Below, piece after piece: positions 38,849-41,952 of a stretch of 41,952 nucleotides of DNA (position 1 is its first letter; the number at the start of each line of letters is the position of its first letter). The translations under genes and the position numbers were made by a program. The notes under the pieces are model-generated. The model had not been told where the DNA came from and searched no databases. It was given only the letters and a program-made list of their open reading frames with translations. This stretch comes from a virus. Location of the stretch: positions 1 to 41,952 of IMG/VR virus record IMGVR_UViG_3300050821_006440, one strand, 5' to 3'.

Positions 38849-39278
38849 TGGATGGCTCCGAGAGATGAGTTAGGGCGGCTGAGCAGAGAGCTAAGGCGGG
38901 ATGGTTACCCGTCAACGTCGCTCCAGCTCTCGGATCCGTTTCCCCAACCCACGCTTGGTAATTGCCCGGGCCAAGCTTGCCGATCCACCAATGGAGGCCC
39001 AGCGACTCCACCTCTCGACGGATTAGATTCACGTCGCCGTGGAAGTCCGGGAGATCCTTGGTGTAGCAGATGGCCCGACCTCCCTTGACCCAGGCATATA
39101 GCCACTCGTCCCATGTCCAACCGAGAGCCTTGGCTAGTTCGAGGTTGGCCGGATTATTTTTTTTTGTAGTTGGCGGAAGGTACTCGATGGGCTTGCTTAG
39201 GTGCTCACCAAAGATGGACATGATGAGACAAAAGATCCCGAGGACCACGCACACGATCACCCAAGTAGGCAACTCCAT
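38802..39278 (-). CDS. Membrane-anchored phage ABA-sandwich protein
   Basis: 158 aa, GGGGAGAG before ATG 39278. Residues 4-23 are a membrane helix (PTWVIVCVVLGIFCLIMSIF). From about 45, LAKALGWTWDEWLYAWVKGG, DLPDFHGDVNLIRREVESLG and HPALALCSAALTHLSEPSN form the LGW ... ALC ABA-sandwich pattern also present at 4882-5193. A basic tail (TRKRGRKAH) ends it. Anchoring of this domain is unusual. Function unknown. Confidence 0.65.
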   Translation of the reverse strand: MELPTWVIVCVVLGIFCLIMSIFGEHLSKPIEYLPPTTKKNNPANLELAKALGWTWDEWLYAWVKGGRAICYTKDLPDFHGDVNLIRREVESLGLHWWIGKLGPGNYQAWVGETDPRAGATLTGNHPALALCSAALTHLSEPSNAKSVPTRKRGRKAH

Positions 39279-39286
39279 CTCTCCCC

Positions 39287-39493
39287 CTATCCCCGGTAGT
39301 GAATGCAGCCGATGGCCTCAGCCTTCGCGCTCAGGAGCAGGCGTCCAAGGTGATAGGCCTCCTTGGACTCGCCCCACAACTTGACGTTCTCAAGATTGAT
39401 GGCGTCCTCAAGCGCAATGTCCGCCAGGTCACCGATGAGCGCGGTCCAACCGTCAACCTTGACGATGTGGCGCAGGTGCTCTTGTGTAGTCAT
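39287..39493 (-). CDS. Unknown small helical protein
   Basis: 68 aa, overlapping the upstream stop as ATGA. Acidic and helical (VKVDGWTALIGDLADIALED, AYHLGRLLLSAKAEAIGCIH). No zinc, membrane or DNA-binding motif. It lies in the replication operon. Confidence 0.6.
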   Translation of the reverse strand: MTTQEHLRHIVKVDGWTALIGDLADIALEDAINLENVKLWGESKEAYHLGRLLLSAKAEAIGCIHYRG

Positions 39494-39750
39494 AGCTTGG
39501 CCTCCAAGAACTCGCGGCCCGGCTCCGTGATCTGCATCGTGCGCGGCTTACCGACCACGTAATAGAGAAGGCCCTTAGTAGAGAGCGCGCGGATGCAGTC
39601 TTGAGTTGTTCCTTGAGGCAGCTCAGCGATGGTCGCTAACTCGCGCAGCGTTGGGCAGGTGCGCTTGTTGGTGACCTCCCACGCATCAAGCGCGGCCAAA
39701 ACTTTGCGGTCGCGCTCAGTGAGTCCGTTCTTCCTGAACGTCCTTGCCAT
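39490..39750 (-). CDS. Winged-helix DNA-binding protein (LexA-type N-domain)
   Basis: 86 aa, GGAGGGTAG before ATG 39750. KNGLTERDRKVLAALDAWEV, then CPTLRELATIAELPQGTTQD, IRALSTKGLLYYVVGKPRTM: a winged helix like the DNA-binding domain of LexA, without a protease part. It probably acts as a repressor or activator. The palindrome at 39773-39788, about 25 bases upstream of its start, is a natural operator for it. Confidence 0.72.
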   Translation of the reverse strand: MARTFRKNGLTERDRKVLAALDAWEVTNKRTCPTLRELATIAELPQGTTQDCIRALSTKGLLYYVVGKPRTMQITEPGREFLEAKL

Positions 39751-39772
39751 CTACCCTCCCCATTCAAGCAAA

Positions 39773-39788
39773 TGTTCCATGTGGAACA
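39773..39788. promoter_or_regulatory. Palindrome TGTTCCATGTGGAACA (operator or parS-like)
   Basis: TGTTCCA and TGGAACA are exact complements around TG. One base (T39780) separates it from the fully symmetrical TGTTCCACGTGGAACA, and it shares 13 of 16 bases with the bacterial parS consensus TGTTTCACGTGAAACA. It is upstream of the winged-helix gene at 39490-39750. Confidence 0.6.
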
Positions 39789-39821
39789 ATGACTATCCGA
39801 TTTTCCGGCACAGTGGAGCTG

Positions 39822-39898
39822 GCGGCGTGATGCCTTTCACGTTGCCCTTGGCTCACCCTCCCTCGGGTATCGGTGTTGCACGCCGCGAGTGAGCCAAG
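39822..39898. other. Two interleaved inverted repeats in the gap 39751-39910
   Basis: GCGGCGTG (39822-39829) pairs with CACGCCGC (39879-39886), and CTTGGCTCAC (39847-39856) with GTGAGCCAAG (39889-39898). All are exact. The order A-B-A'-B' means both stems can only coexist as a pseudoknot, otherwise they exclude each other. It lies in the mRNA leader between the RHH gene and the winged-helix gene on the minus strand. No U-run follows. Confidence 0.55.
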
Positions 39899-39910
39899 AC
39901 CGCCAAAGCT

Positions 39911-40093
39911 TTAGTCCTGAGGAATGATGCGGTGAAGCTTCTCCATGTCCTCCACATATTTCTGGATGGCGGTGCGCGCCACCGTCTTAACGTGGGCGTG
40001 CTCTTTCTCCGCGACGATCCCGAGGCGCACGACAAGTCCAACGGGAACGGTCATGCTCAGGTGCGTCGTGTATTCGGCTGCTTCCTTGACCAT
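39911..40093 (-). CDS. Ribbon-helix-helix-like small protein
   Basis: 60 aa, TAATG overlap with the HU-like gene. A strand THLSMTVPVGLVVRLG is followed by two helices (IVAEKEHAHVKTVART, AIQKYVEDMEKLHRI), compatible with a CopG/Arc fold. The first helix is longer than usual. It probably binds DNA as a dimer and may act on the sites at 39773-39898 or 8813-8842. Confidence 0.6.
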   Translation of the reverse strand: MVKEAAEYTTHLSMTVPVGLVVRLGIVAEKEHAHVKTVARTAIQKYVEDMEKLHRIIPQD

Positions 40094-40374
40094 TACTTAC
40101 CTCCATTGATGGCGGCGATTAGATCGACGCCGGGCTTGAACTTGGCCTTGCGCCTAGCCGGAATGGCCACGCGCGCGCCGGTCCTCATGTGACGGCCTTG
40201 CTTTGCTTGCTGCCTGACGGTGATGAAGCTGCCCAGGCCGGTGATCTTGACCTTCTCGTCTTGCATGAGCGCATCCTTGACCGTCTCATGGAGAGCACTC
40301 AATAAGCGCATGACGTAGACTTGCCGGATCTTGGTGCGCTTGCTTATCTCAACGATGATGAGCCGTTTATCCAT
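40093..40374 (-). CDS. HU/IHF-like DNA-bending protein
   Basis: 93 aa from ATG 40374. MDKRLIIVEISKRTKIRQVY, a helix, then KVKITGLGSFITVRQQAKQG, RTGARVAIPARRKAKFKPGVDL: the GLGSF and beta-arm (R.GR...TG..V.IPA....KFKPG) of the HU/IHF family at its full length. The proline at the tip of each arm (IPA) is present. It bends DNA and could help the integrase, replication or packaging. A phage-encoded copy might replace host HU. Confidence 0.88.
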   Translation of the reverse strand: MDKRLIIVEISKRTKIRQVYVMRLLSALHETVKDALMQDEKVKITGLGSFITVRQQAKQGRHMRTGARVAIPARRKAKFKPGVDLIAAINGGK

Positions 40375-40630
40375 TCGGATCCTGTCCATCCGCCGTAAGC
40401 AGCAGCTCGGATTCGTGGACGTTGAAGTATTCGGTGACCTGGCCGCCATGGACCGCGAAGGCTACCCGACCGCGCATGGGGAACTCAGGCTTGATGGGCG
40501 TATAGACCTCGCGTATGTAGCCGATCACCTTTGCCCCTTCCTTGAGCGCGTGACGCGATGGGTTCAAGATTGGTGTCTTGATGGCGTCCCCCGGGTTGAG
40601 CGCTCTCCCGTTCTTGTCTAAGGCTTCCAT
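40367..40630 (-). CDS. Unknown SH3-like beta protein
   Basis: 87 aa from ATG 40630 behind GGAGGGTGC; a reading from 40816 would pass through the previous gene. Mostly beta (GRALNPGDAIKTPI, EGAKVIGYIREVYTP, GRVAFAVHGGQVTEYFNVHE), like a small KOW/SH3 barrel. Overlaps the HU-like gene by eight bases. Role unknown. Confidence 0.65.
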   Translation of the reverse strand: MEALDKNGRALNPGDAIKTPILNPSRHALKEGAKVIGYIREVYTPIKPEFPMRGRVAFAVHGGQVTEYFNVHESELLLTADGQDPNG

Positions 40631-40899
40631 GCACCCTCCAGTAGTGGTAGTTGCTCTTGCTCCCTCGGCGTGAGCCGGTAGAAGTGAAGCGACCCTTTGT
40701 TGCGTCGGCGCTCCAGGTTGTAGAGCCGGGAGGCGGCCAGGTCGCGGAGCCTGGAGGCCGCGCTTCCGGTGTTGGGGATGTTTAGGGCCGCGCAGATTTC
40801 CGCCAGGGTGTGCCATTGGGCGTCAGCCATGAAGGCGGCCACCCGGGCGTTGTGGGGCGCGAGGCGCTTGCGGTCTTCGAGTGTGTATGCGTCAGACAC
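40618..40899 (-). CDS. Winged-helix DNA-binding protein
   Basis: 93 aa from GTG 40899, overlapping the previous stop. LAPHNARVAAFMADAQWHTL, then AEICAALNIPNTGSAASRLR, DLAASRLYNLERRRNKGSL and FYRLTPREQ give a full winged helix with the wing at RRRNKG. Possibly a regulator of early genes. The last codons overlap the next start. Confidence 0.7.
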   Translation of the reverse strand: MSDAYTLEDRKRLAPHNARVAAFMADAQWHTLAEICAALNIPNTGSAASRLRDLAASRLYNLERRRNKGSLHFYRLTPREQEQLPLLEGAWKP

Positions 40900-41152
40900 G
40901 GAACACCTTTCCTTCCCGGCAACGTCGCCAAAAGACCTCTTCCTTGTGATGGATCATCGCCTTGGTGCTCTTCATGTCGGCACACTTGGAGCAGATGTGG
41001 CTGTCCTTGAAGGCGGCAAGCTCCTTGGCTGCGTTCCGGTGGACATAGCCGGTTAGGTAGTCCACATCCACTTTTGTAAACGGGATCGTTTGGAACTTGC
41101 CGTCGATCAGGACCGGATGACCTTCGAACTCAATCACGAGTTGCTGGGCCAT
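40892..41152 (-). CDS. Unknown small protein with a CxxC pair
   Basis: 86 aa from ATG 41152 behind AAAGGAGAGGGC. Beta start (QQLVIEFEGHPVLIDGKFQT), a helix, then HICSKCADMKSTKAMIHH and RRCREGKVF: Cys-x2-Cys with His and Cys ligands nearby, so one zinc site is possible. Eighteen-base overlap with the VRR-NUC gene. Unknown role in replication or repair. Confidence 0.65.
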   Translation of the reverse strand: MAQQLVIEFEGHPVLIDGKFQTIPFTKVDVDYLTGYVHRNAAKELAAFKDSHICSKCADMKSTKAMIHHKEEVFWRRCREGKVFRV

Positions 41153-41520
41153 GCCCTCTCCTTTGGAGCTATGTACCCTTCCGCCGTCAAGGCGGCTTCC
41201 ATCTCGGCAACCGAGTGGACGCACACACAGAACGCGCCACTGATATTGGCCAGTTGGTGAAACCGGAGTTGGTGAAGGTCAAGGTGGCGACCTGGCCGTT
41301 TGATCTCGATTCCAAAGAAGCGACCCTTTGGGAGGATCCCCAGGAGATCCGGCACACCCTTGAGCGTTTGATTGTTCCGGTAGATCCCCTTCTTAGCGTC
41401 CCACGTTCCCTGAGTCTGATTGCGCCAGACGTGGAAGCCTCGGAAGGCGAGGTATTGGATCACGGCGCGTTGGATATCCTTTTCGAGCGGGATCCGGGGA
41501 TCAGTCTTAAGCGTTGGCAT
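41134..41520 (-). CDS. VRR-NUC domain nuclease
   Basis: 128 aa from ATG 41520 (ATG 41523 is next to it). IPLEKDIQRAVIQYLAFRGF holds the first Glu; then TLKGVPDLLGILPKGRFFGI and EIKRPG give the D...ExK catalytic core (D58, E72, K74), and DLHQLRFHQLANISGAFC the Gln motif. This is the VRR-NUC form of the PD-(D/E)xK fold, seen in phage Holliday-junction or flap nucleases. It overlaps the initiator's end and so is the second gene of the replication operon. It likely resolves branched DNA before packaging. Confidence 0.9.
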   Translation of the reverse strand: MPTLKTDPRIPLEKDIQRAVIQYLAFRGFHVWRNQTQGTWDAKKGIYRNNQTLKGVPDLLGILPKGRFFGIEIKRPGRHLDLHQLRFHQLANISGAFCVCVHSVAEMEAALTAEGYIAPKERAWPSNS

Positions 41521-41952
41521 CATCAATCCTTCCGTTGAGGCCGCAGAGGAAACAGGTACGGGTGCCGGTAAGCTCTTTGATGGACTCAGGCGTGATCCCC
41601 AAGGTGTGTGCCGTCTTAGGGTTGAAGCTCTGCCAGGAGTGAATGCAAGTCTTTTGCTTCCGCTCCATGTCGTCTTTGATCCGCCTTGAGGCCTCGGCCA
41701 AGGCAAGGGCCGTGTCCAGCCGTGGGGCTGCCTGCTTGACGTAAGGCGGCTCTTCCTTCCACGATCCTGCCCGTAGGTAGCTGGCCGGGTAGGGAACCCA
41801 CTTGCCTTGGTCGCTCTGCCACCCCTCTTGCTTGACCTGCCACTTCAAGGCCGCCAGTACGTCCGGGAGTGGAGGGGTCACTTGCTGCCAGGCCTTCCAG
41901 GCGTCGTCCGGTTTTTTTTTCTTTGGATAGGCCTTTTAAAAAAGATCAAAGG
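41507..41952 (-). CDS. Replication initiator, C-terminal part (crosses the circle junction)
   Basis: This continues the gene starting at 552 on the same strand. The stretch from 41881 down to the TAA at 41507-41509 gives LPDVLAALKWQ and then WVPYPASYLRAGSWKEE, the short helix-rich C-terminal motif found in many phage replication proteins (P-x-A-x-Y-L-x-x-x-x-W). A Cys-x-x-Cys pair with an upstream Cys near the end (TCIHSW...TRTCFLCG) may bind zinc. The right end of the window carries an in-frame TAA at 41936-41938 that the left copy lacks. The last bases overlap the start of the VRR-NUC gene at 41520. Confidence 0.75.
41819..41952. repeat. Terminal redundancy, right copy
   Basis: This is the second copy of the sequence at 1-134. 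At 41936 it has T where the left copy has A (118). On the minus strand this changes a TAT tyrosine codon into an in-frame TAA at 41936-41938. The left copy keeps the frame open, so the stop is more likely an assembly or sequencing error at the contig end than a real mutation. Confidence 0.9.

Overview
This window looks like one complete genome of a temperate, short-tailed (P22-like podovirus) phage, written as a linearised circle. Bases 1-134 and 41819-41952 are the same sequence with six mismatches, so the unit genome is about 41,818 bp. The gene for a replication initiator runs across the junction. There are no rRNA or tRNA genes, no CRISPR array, no insertion sequences and no reverse transcriptase. 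The host cannot be named from sequence. Several secreted proteins with long Thr-Pro repeats suggest a diderm bacterium of a little-cultured phylum, where I recall such TPT/TFT repeats being common on secreted proteins; that is inference.

Layout. (1) 0.7-2.3 kb: a tyrosine integrase with a candidate attP downstream (a perfect 12-bp inverted repeat with a 9-bp spacer, flanked by pairs of GGCACAG heptamers). (2) 2.3-4.1 kb: a lipoprotein moron on the minus strand, then small plus-strand genes, three of which are tandem paralogues with the middle one broken. (3) 4.0-8.8 kb, minus strand: an operon of about 16 small genes, many joined by ATGA overlaps, with gaps full of perfect stem-loops. It starts near an AT-rich operator at 8813-8842. 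(4) 8.9-10.4 kb: a histidine phosphatase and a helix-turn-helix protein. (5) 10.68-10.80 kb: a near-consensus sigma70 promoter followed within about 85 nt by two hairpins, the second a terminator; this is probably a small RNA or an antitermination leader. (6) 10.8-13.7 kb: a tightly coupled run of small Cys-rich proteins, a two-helix membrane peptide and a DUF2829/Tad2-like protein (possible Thoeris counter-defence).

(7) 13.7-34.9 kb: the late operon: large terminase, portal, acidic protein, scaffold, major capsid, cement-like protein, adaptor, a 1713-residue tail protein and Gln/Ala-rich ejection-type proteins. Embedded in it are four genes with N-terminal signal peptides: a cement-like protein, a small beta protein, a LamG-SGNH hydrolase and an almost pure Thr-Pro repeat protein. 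Head and tail proteins are not normally secreted, so this set is the most unusual part of the genome. (8) 34.9-36.6 kb: lysis genes: an XhlA-like membrane protein, a GH108-type endolysin whose frame is broken in this sequence, a second membrane protein and a permuted NlpC/P60-like hydrolase.

(9) 36.6 kb to the end and on to base 552, minus strand: the replication and early operon, transcribed from the initiator leftwards: initiator, VRR-NUC nuclease, winged-helix protein, HU/IHF-like protein, ribbon-helix-helix protein, LexA-type winged-helix protein, Gp157-like protein, SSB with the DPDIPF tail, Zn proteins and an NYN-domain nuclease. It converges on the late operon, with the two stop codons overlapping at 36602-36605.
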